Below are positions 11,290 to 22,493 of a stretch of DNA of 64,000 nucleotides, piece after piece. How positions within the stretch are numbered: position 1 is the first letter of the stretch; the number at the start of each line of letters is the position of its first letter. The stretch is from Diphasiastrum complanatum (taxonomy: Eukaryota > Streptophyta > Lycopodiopsida > Lycopodiales > Lycopodiaceae): assembly GCA_029204225.1 (NCBI GenBank), contig CM055102.1, positions 24,645,390 through 24,709,389 of the forward strand, written 5' to 3'. Under the pieces are notes generated by a model. The model did no database searches and was not told the origin of the DNA. It saw nothing but the letters and a program-made list of their open reading frames with translations. A program made the position numbers and the translations under genes.

Positions 11290-12254
11290 TTGCGGATCTT
11301 GCAAGACCTATATACAAACTGACCATTGTTCCTATTTGGACAGTTGAGGCGCTAGAAGCCTTTGAAAAATCAAAAAAAGCATTAGCTTCGGCACCAATAC
11401 TACGTTCTCCAGATTGGACAATTGAATTTCATGTTCACACTGATGTCTCAAAATATGCTATTGGATCAGTTTTGACGTAGCCAGGTGAATACAAGAAAGA
11501 CTATCCCATACGATTTGCAAGCCGACAGTTTACATATTCAAAGAAAAATTATTCGACAACAAAACGTGAAGCGTTGGCCATGATTTTTTCTGTAAAGAAA
11601 TTTCAACATTATCTTATGGAAATGCACTTTGCATTTTATACGGATCATAAACCGTTGTTTTATTTGGTACACAAGACGTGTAATACAGGTCGTATTGCAA
11701 AACAGTTACTGTTATTGACCGAATTTGACTTTCGAATTGTAGTTCAAAAAGGTAAACAACATTATCTAGCCGACCATGTTTCAAGAATCGAATCCGCGCC
11801 AGTTAATATTGAGGTGGATGATGAACTTCCAAATGCTGCATTATTCTATGTAGAAGCAGTACCTGAGTGGGCAGCAGATATCGTTGAGTATCTGATGCTA
11901 GGTCAACCTAATGACTCCTTGACAAAAGTACAAAAGAGACAATTGATTCATAAGACTCAACCTTATCAATTGAGTGCGGGACAATTGTATCGTCGCGGAA
12001 TGGATGATATTACTGCATGAAGAACCTGTTTTGATCATGTTTTTCCATGATGGCATGGGCGGAGGACACTTCTCTACAAATATCACTGTTCACAAATTTT
12101 TTCAATCAGGGTGTTGGTGGCCTACACTTCATAAAGACACCGAAAATTATATTCAATCATGTGATGTTTGCCAACAAGCACGACGTCCTACGCAACAGAA
12201 TTATGAACTCTTATAGCCAGTTTTATCGCAAGCACCATTTGAAAAATGGGACTT
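11290..12254 (+). pseudogene. Ty3/gypsy RNase H-integrase fragment (plus strand)
   Basis: The fragment starts in the RT-RNase H connection (LARPIYKLT) and continues through RNase H (HTDVSKYAIGSVLT, REALAMIFSV, TDHKPLFYL, ADHVSRIE) into the zinc-binding N-terminus of integrase (HHCC around 12070-12200). It breaks off at APFEKW near 12250. Stops at 11478 and about 12018 interrupt it. It is the same family as element H (56760-58291), with the same order and many identical short motifs. Its own RT lies next door on the opposite strand. Confidence 0.85.
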
Positions 12255-13433
12255 TTGAAATAGTCCGTAGCTATGTCATGTCTTGATACCACATGCCCGA
12301 GAACAACTCCGTGAGAAACCCATATCTGACACTTTTCTAGATTTAAGAAAATCTGGTATTTGCGGGAACGTTCAAATACTTTTCCCAACCGATCCAGATG
12401 GTCTGTATTTGTGCTATGGACTCCGAGGTCATCCAAGTATATTTCAAGGAATTTCTGTAGATAATCTTTGAAAGCAAACCACATCACTCTTTGAAATGAA
12501 CTAGGTGGATTAAAAAGTCCAAAAGGCATTACTTTATAAGCATAAGTCCCCCATTTTGTTGCAAAAGCTGTTTTGTGGCGATTTGTAGGTGCAATCTTGA
12601 CCTAATTGTAACCACTAAATCCATCTAAAAAACTGTAACCTTCTGCTCCAGCAAGGCGATCCAAAATGCTTTCAGTAAAAGGTAACAGAAAGTGATCTTT
12701 TCACGTCACTTTGTTCAAGGCCTTGAGATTCACACAATTCTCAATTTTCCATTCTTCTTAGGAACAATGACAATTGGCGAAACCCATTCAGTATGCTCGA
12801 TCTCATGAATGAAATCGGCTTCAAGCAATCTTTGTATCTCTTTCTTTACCGAATCCGTAACATTAGGATTACAACGATAGAATCTTGTGGCAATTGGAAC
12901 CGCATCAGGCATTAGGGGTATGGTATGCTCAATAACTGATGTCGGAATCCCTTTGAGATCTTTATAAGTCCAAGCAAAGCAATCTTGATACTTAATAAGC
13001 AATGTTCGTAGTGCTTAAAACTGTTCAGGAGTAAGTTGTGCTCCAACTTGTAAAATCTTTTTTGGATCTCCTGGTTCAGCAAGATTCATAGGCTGCGTGC
13101 GTCCTAGCTGGGCCATTGTAAACATCTTTTGATTCTAGCACTTGTTCTAAGTTCACGATGTGCTTTTGGTAACATGATACCCACATCATCTAGAGTATAG
13201 CATTTGAAATTCTTTGGCATATCATGTTGGACTTCCTCTGATTGTTCTTTGTCAAAAGGATTAGCCTTGGATCTTTGCTTAGCTTTCTTGGCAGGAATGG
13301 ATTGTGGAGGCGATGACTTCTGAGAAGATGGACTCTTCTTTGAAGGTAAAGACTTCCTAGATGGTGATATCTTGCGAGAATTCCGACCTGAAGAATCAGA
13401 GGCCATGAGATCTTCACACTGCTGCCAATTCAA
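12255..13433 (-). pseudogene. Ty3/gypsy reverse transcriptase fragment (minus strand)
   Basis: Reading leftwards, a basic Ser/Lys/Pro-rich linker (13433-13104) is followed by the RT N-terminus (DCFAWTYKDLKGIP, EWVSPIVIVPKKNGKLRIV) at 13002-12730. The palm region follows, with MPFGLFNPPSSFQRVM at about 12529 and the catalytic motif as YLDDLGVHS. RT ends near 12270, where it meets the inverted integrase piece. Several stops and frameshifts disrupt it. Together with 11290-12254 this represents one gypsy element whose RT half is inverted relative to its RNase H-integrase half. Confidence 0.85.
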
Positions 13434-15210
13434 AAGGGAGATTGAGGACAGACGTCAAATCAGAATATTGAGCCACAGACTCTAGAGCAGCAAGAAGCAG
13501 AAGATCAATCCCATGAAGAAAAATGTTCGAGCAGCAACGAAACGAACCCATAAGGCCAACAAGACAAAGAAGACCTCCAGATCGTTATGCTGACAATCTT
13601 CAGTGGAGCGAAGACACGCAATTCAAGTACTACGGCTTCACTGAAGAGCCAACAACATACCAAGAAGTTGTCCAGAGTCTAGAGGGAGAATTCTGGAAGT
13701 AGGCAATGTCAAAAGAGATCGAGTCGATGAGGCGAAACGAGGCATGGACGCTAGAGCCACTACCAGAAAACAAAAAGATCGTCGACTACAGGTGGGTGTA
13801 CAAGAAGAAAATGAAATCAGATGGCACTGTTGGCTGTTACAAGCAAGGCTTGTCTCGAAGGGCTACACACAAAGGTATGGTGCTGATTATTTCGACACAT
13901 ATTCGTCGATGGTCAAGATGACAAGCATATGACTACTCCTTGCATACGCCACACAACACAATCTGGAAATTCACCAGATTGATGTGAAGACAGCCCATCT
14001 CCACGGAGATCTAGCAGAAAATATCACCATGAAGCAGCGAGAAAATTTGAAGACCTCGACCATCGACAATATGTCTGTCGGTTGCAGAGATGCATTTATG
14101 GTCTAAAACAGGCATCACGAGCTTGGTACAAGAAGCTTGATAGTCTTTTGAAGTCTCTAGACCTCAATCCTACACAACTAGACTATAATGTCTACATAAA
14201 AAGAGTAGAAAAAGATTTTGTGATACTGACTATTTTAGTGGATGATTCCCTTATGATAAAAAATTCCTTGATGCTGATCAAAGACACGAAGAGTCAGATT
14301 TTTGAAAATTATGAAATCACAGATCTAGGAGAAGCAACAAATTGCCTCGGGCTGGAGATCAGAAGAGATCGAATAAAAGATGAAATGCACTTGAGTCAGT
14401 CTGAATATGTCAGAAAGGTGATCAAGCAGTATCACATGATGGACTGCAAAGAAAAGGCCACACCAATGATAGTTGGAGCCAAGCTGACGAAGCAAAATTG
14501 CCCAAAAATAGAAGAAGAAGATATACTCTACCAAAACCTAATCGGTAGTCTGATGTACCTTACAATTTGTACCAGACCCGATCTGGCTTTCTCTGTTTAT
14601 GCCTTAGGCCAATTCTCTTCCCATCCTAGCATGGCACATTGGCAAATGACAAAACAAATCCTACAATATCTGAAGGGTACCCAGAATATGGGATTAACCT
14701 ACAGAGCAGAAAACGAAAGAAAAGGATTCGAGCTGCACCACTATAGTGATGCAAGCTGTGCGAGCTGCAAAGATGACAGCAAGTCCGTAACTGGAAGATG
14801 TACAATAGCGTACTTTGAGCAGCAATCAACTGGATATGCAAAAAGCAAACCTTGGTAGCTCAATATTCTTGTGAAGCTGAATACGTCGCAGCTTCAAAGG
14901 TGAGAATGAGGTGGTGTGGTTGCAAATGATGCTGGAGGCAATTGGGATACCACAAGGAGGACCATGCACGATGATGATGGACTCTCAGAGTGCCATTTAT
15001 CTGTCCCAGGATCCTGTCTTCCATTCAAAGACAAAACACATACCTTTGAAGTACCATCACATTCGAGATTTGATCTCGACAGGAGAGCTCCAGGTCCAGT
15101 ACATAAAGTTTGAAGACATGATTGCAGATCTACTCACGAAGCCACTCGACAAGCCACTCTTCGCAAAACAAAGAAAGACAATTGGATTAAACGTGCAAAG
15201 CTGCAAGGTT
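13434..15210 (+). pseudogene. copia RT-RNase H, element C (broken)
   Basis: This belongs to a different copia lineage from elements A and B. It begins in the integrase-RT linker. RT follows: EAWTLEPLPENKKIVDYRWV at about 13737, LHGDL, the YGLKQASRAWYKK motif at about 14097, and ILVDDS as the catalytic box at about 14234. RNase H follows (YSDASCASCKDD, AEYVAAS, DSQSAIYLSQDP, KYHHIRDLI). Lesions include TAG at 13699-13701 (CAG type), TGA at 13930-13932 (CGA type), and frameshifts near 14850 and 14900. The C-terminal LLTKPL motif near 15130 marks the normal end of copia pol. Confidence 0.87.
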
Positions 15211-15220
15211 CAAGAGGGAG
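15211..15220 (+). other. Polypurine tract, element C
   Basis: CAAGAGGGAG directly precedes TGTCAGAAATGG, the presumed LTR start. Confidence 0.7.
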
Positions 15221-15968
15221 TGTCAGAAATGGTGAACTTCTGCAACTTTGCCGTGACGCAAAACAAAGCGACACGAAGCGAAGGTCGAATGCCAAACAAT
15301 TCGCGAAAGTCAACGTAACTCTCAGACCCTGAGGCACGAAGCGAAGCGAAGGTCGAATGGCGAACAATTCGCGAAAGTCAATGTACCTCGAAAACCTTGA
15401 GACACAAAGCTATGAATCTTGAAGGTCGAGTGATTCACAAAAGTCAAACATGCCTCCAGGACCAAAAAGACACGACATGACACGAAGCAAAAAGAAATGA
15501 AAGAAAATCTTTCACGTTGAAATTGGTCATAAAACAAGGTTTTTTGATGATTTTTGGACTAATTTTGTGGTAGATCTCAAAATTCTCAGCCAAGAGTCGG
15601 TAAGAATGTTTTCAAATGCACTGCGTGGATCTGTCATGCAATGCTCGAAAAATCAAAAGATGAATAGATAATATTGTAGCTGTTATGCACATATTAATCT
15701 GTATGATTGTATGATCTTGAATGTATTTTTTGTCTGCTACTATTTGTGTATCTGATTCACTTGTTTATTCAATTCCGCACATTGGTTTGATTTTGTTAAA
15801 TGATATATTAATCTGCTAACGTAGATCAGCAGTGTCTGTCTACACTGTGAAGGATTGTAGGAATGTAATAGCTGGTAGTGACCAACAGTCATATCTGAAT
15901 TTCTGACGAACTGATTTTGTGTTTTGTGTTTCGTTTTGTTTTGTTTTACGATCTCTATGCTTCAAGCA
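15221..15968 (+). repeat. LTR of copia element C (about 748 bp)
   Basis: The LTR starts TGTCAG after a PPT and is taken to end at ...TTCAAGCA. It is followed, unusually for a 3' LTR, by a PBS-like TATCAGAGCT at 15977-15986. It contains three imperfect copies of a unit of about 65-90 bp. The right boundary is less certain than the left. Confidence 0.6.
15269..15490 (+). repeat. Tandem repeat in LTR C (3 imperfect units)
   Basis: Units start near 15269, 15334 and 15402. Each contains a GAAGGTCGA word followed by a motif close to AACAATTCGCGAAAGTCAA. The first two are well conserved and the third is diverged. Confidence 0.7.
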
Positions 15969-17339
15969 TGAATCAATATCAGAGCTCGTTTAAGGTTCGC
16001 TTCACTTCGTTTCGTTTCATTTTTGCCTAGATTTCATCTCGTTTCGTTTTGTTGCATTATAGAGCCTGATTGATCCAACACGAATTATTCTCGAACCAAA
16101 ATAATTCGAGTTTCGTGAATCGTTCAAGAGACTTTTATCAGTTTGTCACTAAAGTTCTAGATAAAATTTGCAGTTTCTGAGTGCATAATTCGCATCAAGG
16201 ATGCTGCAAATCTACTTAATGAAGGTAATCAAGGACTTGTTGGTGAAAATACTTGAGTTTTGACAATCTAAAAGTAAATTTGTAGCGAGTTTTTCGGGTT
16301 TCATTCTACCCATGGTTCACCGATTATGTAGCACATGGCATGCCATGTAATATTAACTACAGTTTGTCTCTAACTAGAAGAAGATACTAACTCGATGCAC
16401 AACTTTCAATGGATTTCAATGTAACCAACATGTTGCTTATGAGAAACTCAATGTGAGACAACTTTGGAAGTGACGCTAGTTGTCTCCATTCTGTACTACT
16501 AATAATCCTCTCAATGTCTCTTGATAGGTGTCATGACAATCTCTAGCACATCTTCCTTCTATGGTATTGTGTCCACCCTTTTTGTCTTTGTTGTCATGCA
16601 TTCAAATTGGCTTTTCATTTTCCAATACGACAAAGGCTTGGACACCATAGCATGAGCCACTGTATTATGTGAATCATTCACAACCATTCAACTTTCTCAT
16701 GTAAAACAAATTATATGGTCTATGTGATGATACAAGTACGAATTTGTGTAGTCGATGTGGCAATTCATGTATCAAACCATCACTATCATGTAACAATATC
16801 TACTTTTAAGGTATTACATCGTATTTTTGTGGATACACTACAAGCTTGATAGGTTGAAAATTTTCAATTATAAGATCAAAAAGGTCTTTTGACACATTCG
16901 AAAACCAAATTGCAAGCAAAAACATTATTTTAGAATATTTCTTGCAGCCTCCGAACATAGCATGCCGATGTGCTAAGTAAAACAACTAGATAGTATGCCA
17001 ACATGTTGAATGAAATAGGAAAGAAAAAATGGCAACCTGCAATAGCATGCTGGTGTGTCAAGCAAAACCGCTCGACTAAAAAGAAATTACTTCAAAAAGT
17101 TTCCAGCTTTGAAATTCCATTGTGGGATTTTTAACTATGTACCAAACCACAATTCTTAATACTAAACATTCAAATTGTGGCATAAAAAATGTAGCACACC
17201 ATGTGCTATCTTTTTTTTGAATCATGGCAAGAAAAAAACTCGCGAAATGCCAAAGCCCAGAATAATTCTTATTTTTTCTACTTCAGATTTTGATTCTTCT
17301 CATACTAATGTTGATGTACAAGGTCGTGTGTTATTGTTT
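15969..17339. other. Non-coding interval, no gene seen
   Basis: The left part may be leader of an element sharing LTR C. The rest has no credible ORF. A perfect 16-bp palindrome ACATGGCATGCCATGT lies at 16333-16348. Confidence 0.4.
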
Positions 17340-17830
17340 CCAAATGACCAAAATGGTACTTGAAAGTGATTGGTAATAATAAGGATACTAGTATGCCAGA
17401 ATCAAGTGAACATGGCTCCAAGAGGCAAAGTCAACCAAGAGAGCCTAAGTCTTACGTCAATTATACATTGATGGCTAGTGTCCTTTATACTAATGAACCT
17501 AAATCTTTAGATGAAGATACCATGAGTAATCATTGAATGAAATCCATGTAAGAGGAATATAGATCTATCTGAAGAATGAGGCATGGGATTTATTGCCATG
17601 ATCCAAGGATTGGAGCCTATAAGTACCAGATGGATCTACAAGATGAAGTACATGTTAGATGAGACACTTGAAACATACGCCACATTTGGTAGCAAAGGAA
17701 TATGCATAACAAGAAGTTAGTGACTATGATGAGACCTTTTCCCATATAATTAAAACGAACACTATTCATAGTATTTTGGCAATTGCTTCACATTTGTCAT
17801 GCCATATGGCTTGACTTCAACTTTTACATA
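17340..17830 (+). pseudogene. Highly decayed copia RT fragment
   Basis: Scattered in-frame words match the copia RT N-terminus: EEYRSI, KNEAWDL, LVAKEYA, SDYDETFSHI and LAIASHL. Stops and frameshifts interrupt them every 10-20 codons. It is an old relic with no active-site box. Confidence 0.65.
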
Positions 17831-18140
17831 CTTTTTTAAGTCTAAGTTTAAACTTTGAGACTTGCAAAATTTATTTTCTTGCCCCTAATGACTATTGGCA
17901 CCACAAGCTTGCAGGATGCCGAACGTAACTAACTATTGATGGGCTCTTCAAGATGGGCTTATACACACAAGATTTCATGATTGGGCCATTAATTATACAA
18001 AATTGTTATATACATAGGCTACTTCCATGTAAGGTGCTTCTTTCCTTAACTCTCTCGGGCTCCATTGAAATGCCCCTTAGGCCTTGTATTCCAGCCCCCA
18101 CACTCCCCCTCTGCTACTTGGTTGCTAGTCCCATGGCAAT

Positions 18141-19260
18141 TCACTTGAACAAGGATCCTTGTACCTCAGCATCTAGCGCTTCATTGTTCTTTTTTATTTC
18201 CTGGATGAGTTTGTCGTACCTTTCCATTGTCTGGGCCCGTAGAATTGTATCATCTTTGAGCAGTCCAAACACATGTGAGCTACGGGACAACCAATGAGAG
18301 CATTGCCACTCTTCCACGCATGCTGCATGCTGAGAAGCCGTCATTGCCGCCCGATAGTATATGTGTGCCACTGTTAACTGGTCATGGTGTTTGAGACAGG
18401 GGAAAGGGGTGTTGGGATTGAAAAACAAGGGACCCAAGGAATGGTCCCAATAGAATTCGAGGGAACTTCGGAAGGAGAGCTCCTTGTAGTTGAGTGCCGC
18501 TTGATGCACCGTTGGATCGACAGAGTGGCGGTGCTTGTTGTGGAACTACTCCAAGGCATACTGGAAATTGGCTTGGTATTTCCAGGCCCTAGAGTTTGGG
18601 AAATAGGCCAGTTTGGTGGTGCACTGGCATTCTACTTTTCTATACATGGCTCTCGTATGAGAAGGGGCATGTAGCGGGGATCCACGTGCAGATTTCTGGG
18701 AATTTTGAAATATTTTGACATGAACCCTTTTGTGGTACTTGAAGAGGACGTGGCGCCAAGTGGTTTGAGGTTCCAACTACTCTATGATTTGCTTTTCCTT
18801 GCCCTTGATATCAGTTGTAGAGCATGGCAAGACATATCCGCCCCGCATTTATTCTCTTGGAAAAGTCACCTCGTACTCTTGGATTGATTGCTCAAGAGTC
18901 TTCGGCTTTTGGAAGATGGTTTTGGCACTTGGTGTGGTTGTGCCTTTGCTTGGCTCCCTTGAGCGGGATTCACTAGGGGGTGGAGTGTCGTGTGAAGCTA
19001 AAACCCTAGATGATTCACCTTGAGGGGCATCCATCTGCTCAATAGAGAAGGAGGCATCAAATTCAAGCACATACGGGTTGGACTGGTCCCCCTTGCTTGT
19101 GGTGGCTGGTTGAGTGCCTTGAGGGATGGCAGGAGGTTCTCGAACTGCTAGCAAGTCATCAAGCTGCTTTTCAAGCTCATCGTTCTATTGCTCCAGCTTG
19201 CCGATTACATCGACGATGAAGGGCTCTGTGTACTCGAATTGCTTTACTTCAAAATCCTGT
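18141..19260 (-). pseudogene. Unrecognised minus-strand coding relic
   Basis: Minus-strand frames at 19154-18849, 18776-18546 and 18509-18141 appear to be parts of one coding sequence joined by frameshifts. The first is Ser/Thr/Pro-rich and disordered. The last (122 codons) is more protein-like, with an aromatic FYWDHSLGPLFF motif, HIYYRAAMTASQHAACVEEW, and a charged helical end (MERYDKLIQEIKKNNEAL) that could form a coiled coil. I cannot assign a family. A retroelement Gag-like or transposon accessory protein is most plausible given the surroundings. A decayed host gene is not excluded. Confidence 0.4.
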
Positions 19261-19499
19261 AGCATCTTCTTATAAATTTGAAGTTTGGCAATGACCGCAT
19301 TGTACTTTTCTACGAGGACAAGAGAGGATTATAGTAGTGGTTGAACATCGGTGATGCATCCAAAAAATTAAGAGAGGATTTTCATCATGTACAAACCCCA
19401 TGCGGAGTTTTATTGTCGAGGGCGTTATTGATGCATTGATTCTGTATATATGTTGCAATAGATACTGTCTCTTCCCAAAAAACCTTAGGAAGTGAATGG

Positions 19500-20640
19500 T
19501 TTGTTTTAAATGGAGTACTAGAATGCTTGCATAAAATGCAACTTTAATAGACCTAAGAATTCAATTTATATTACAATATACATCTTGAACTACTTTTAGA
19601 TTTGACATTTGTTGGATACCTTATTATTTACATGGCCTAATTTGAAATACCAAAGCAGATCTAAATTTTCAGAAGTAGATGTATGAAGAGCTTGACTATT
19701 GGTAGAAAAATAGTGACTCAATTTATAAAGGTAGCCCCATCGTTTACCAAAAGCTAGAATTTTCTTGGACTTGCCAAAAATTGTGCAACTTTCAGTATTG
19801 AATTCGACCCTATGACCTAAATCAACAATCCAATTTTTGGTGAGATTTGGAACATGAACAACATTGGACAATACTTTTATATCACCATTCTGAAATCTGA
19901 GTTTTACAGCACCTTCACCCCTTATGTTGTGAGATGAGTTGTCTCTTAGTTGGCTTGGAATGTGTGTAGGGTCAAATCCTGAAACCAGTCATAATGGTGA
20001 GTCATATGGTAAGTTGCTCCCGAATCCAAGTACCAAGAGCCATCCGTTTGAATTTCCTTTGATTTGGCCAAAAATGCAGCATCCTCCTCATCAACTATTT
20101 CAATTTGGGTTAATTTGGCACTACTCTAGGTCGATTTACAGTTAGCAATATTAGCTTGTTGCTGAAACTGTTTCTTTCTTTCAATATTGTACTTGAGTAA
20201 ATCATTCATGACATGGCCAGTCCTTTCACAATATTTGCAAAATAGTTGTTGTCTTGGTTGAGAGGATGAAGGTTCTAAATTCGATCTTGGTTGTTCCTTG
20301 CTCTTCTTGTCAGATTGGTCTGACCTTGAAGATCTCTTGGATCTGAACTTTTGATTTTTTTTCTTGGAATATAGAGCTTGAGGATTCGACCCTAAGTTGG
20401 AAGATGATCAATTTGTTCTGATCTCCTCTTGAAGTAGCATAGAGATTAGTCTAGTAAGAGTGAGGCCTTGATGAGTAGGAATCACCATGACCCAATTCTC
20501 ATATGCTTCTGTTAGACTCAATAATAGAGTCATAATGGCATCAGAATCTTCTATGACAGATCCAATGGCAGTCATTTGCTCCATAAGAGTCATTTGACTG
20601 AATCCATTTTGAAGATTAATCACTAATAGTGGATTTCCAC
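19500..20640 (-). pseudogene. copia gag-protease-GAG_pre fragment (minus strand)
   Basis: Reading leftwards from 20640, a Gag segment (20623-20408) is followed by a zinc knuckle near 20250-20200 with the CKYCERTGHVMND pattern, whose final Cys is lost. The protease motif SWYLDSGATYHMT is near 20030. Then come the VHVPNLTKN segment and GAG-pre-integrase (YFKLGHVN) at 19871-19596. Numerous stops and frameshifts disrupt it. The lineage differs from elements A, B and F (YLDSGATYHM rather than WIDSGASSHM). Confidence 0.75.
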
Positions 20641-20738
20641 TTGAACTTTAAAATCCAACAAGTTCGACTATTTATCTCAATCTTTCAATAACTTAGAGGC
20701 CTTCATGTGAGTTGTGACTCTCCTTTATGTTGGGTTCA

Positions 20739-20786
20739 CACCCCTGCCTACCAGGGGGTCACCCCTCGTAGGCAGGGGTGACCCCC
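20739..20786. repeat. Compound GC-rich inverted repeat
   Basis: Two overlapping perfect 13-bp inverted pairs lie here: CACCCCTGCCTAC (20739-20751) with its complement at 20768-20780, and GGGGGTCACCCCT (20754-20766) with its complement at 20774-20786. It stands out from AT-rich surroundings and no gene overlaps it. Confidence 0.8.
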
Positions 20787-21139
20787 TTGAGAAATCCTTC
20801 TTGTACAAGGTCAGATCTCTTGACAATGTTCTTATCTTGTTGTATATATATGTCTACGATTGTTCATAGTAGAATGATACTAGGTTGGCTTTGTCCTAGG
20901 AACAAGAAAAGAATGTTGATGACACTGATACTCATTGATTATCATTTGTTGCCATACTAAATATTGGATGATTGAAGGGGACGTGGAAGATCAAATCCTA
21001 GTCATTTGCGTTACTCTAGGTTGTTGTACATTTGAGTGTAGAAGGTGCAATTCTATGTGCATGTGTAGTGTATGTCATGACTTTGTTCGCCAATTGAATG
21101 GATTTTAAGGAATGGCCAAGATGTTCATAGTTTTTCACA
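20787..21139. other. No gene seen
   Basis: AT-rich sequence. Its right part may belong to the copia fragment that follows. Confidence 0.35.
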
Positions 21140-21353
21140 AGATTCTAATGGTGGTGCCAAGTATTATGTAACCTTCATTGATGTCTATTCTAGATATTGT
21201 TGGATTTACCTCTTGTGTACTAAGTCTTTGGTGTATGATTCATTTTTTAAGTTCAAAACTCTTGTAGAAAATCAACATAGTACCAAGATCGAGGTATCAA
21301 GAAGTGATAATGGAGGTGAATATATCTCCAATAAGTTGATTAAAACTTTGTAA
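21140..21353 (+). pseudogene. copia integrase core fragment
   Basis: An in-frame stretch encodes TFIDVYSRYCWIYLL and then SRSDNGGEYISNK, the first and second catalytic regions of a copia integrase core, up to a stop at about 21351. Nothing of the rest of the element is attached. Confidence 0.8.
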
Positions 21354-22493
21354 TTCTAATGGCACAAAAACTTGCCAAGCAAAAACAATGATTCAAAGGC
21401 CAAAACTAAAGCACAATCTCTAACTTTCAAAAGAGGGGGAATTATTCATGGGATATGAGTCAAAATCATAATCTTGATCACAACTTGTGCTACATCAAGA
21501 ATAAACCGAGCATCAAAATGTTCAATGATGATAGTTGAACTTTGAAGCAGAGTTCAACTTGAATACCGCTATTTCACATTCACGAAGATGAACATGAGTT
21601 AGCATAGAAGCATGGACTATCAACTACTATTTGATATTTAAAAAATTAAATCTCAAATCTCATCATATTTATCTCTTAGGCCGATACATTCGTTTCTACC
21701 ACAACTCTGTCGCGATGGTTGTCATCTTGCAAAACTTCAGTACATTCTTGTTCTCACACCTATTGCAAATGCTAAGATACTTCAAAATACATATCGTAAT
21801 CGTCTAGTTTGTGACCTGCCATTGTCCTTTTCAATAACAATAAAGAGCAAGTCTTGCATCTATTAAGAACCTTTGAAAGGTTAAATTTCTAATACTTGAG
21901 GTAGCATTGTACTTCCAAATGCACTGGAAAACCTTGACTTGGGATTTATTGACATCACACACTGAAATGGCCACATGAAGGTATTTATTGAAGAGCCGCA
22001 TGAAACACATCACAACAAACATACCCAAAAATTCTTTCATCGGCTTTGAATGATAGGTCATACTTGAAATGGCCATATGAAGGTATTTATTGGAGAACCG
22101 CTTGAAACACATCACAACAAACATACCCAAAAATGCTTTCATCGGCTTTGAATGATAGGTCATACTTGAAACGCTTCACGGCCCATGAGTATAGAGTCCC
22201 ACAACCTTGTTCTCAAAGGACAAAGTGGTTGTTGCTTAATAAATTGGTGCCGATAGCCTATGTTAGCAAGCGCCAAAACTCAAGATGTTTACTCTGCACT
22301 GGCCAGTTCAATCTTAACCTGTTAGATAGCTTCCCAAAAATTGTACTAGGCTCATGTCAATGTGACTTCAATGACACAAACTTTACCAGTCGATCAATGC
22401 ATGAAAAGGTGAACATTGGCATCTATAACAACTTTCAACTACATGCAAGCACTAAACTAAGAATTTCCATATGAGAAGCACCTATCAACTGTA
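21354..22493. other. 3' flank of NAP1 with a 102-bp tandem duplication
   Basis: No gene is assigned. The 102-bp unit repeats at 21963-22064 and 22065-22166. On the minus strand an open frame (22163-21831) spans both copies, giving a 34-residue repeat starting MTYHSKPMK; I do not recognise it. The part next to 22493 is probably the 3' untranslated region of the NAP1 gene. Confidence 0.4.
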
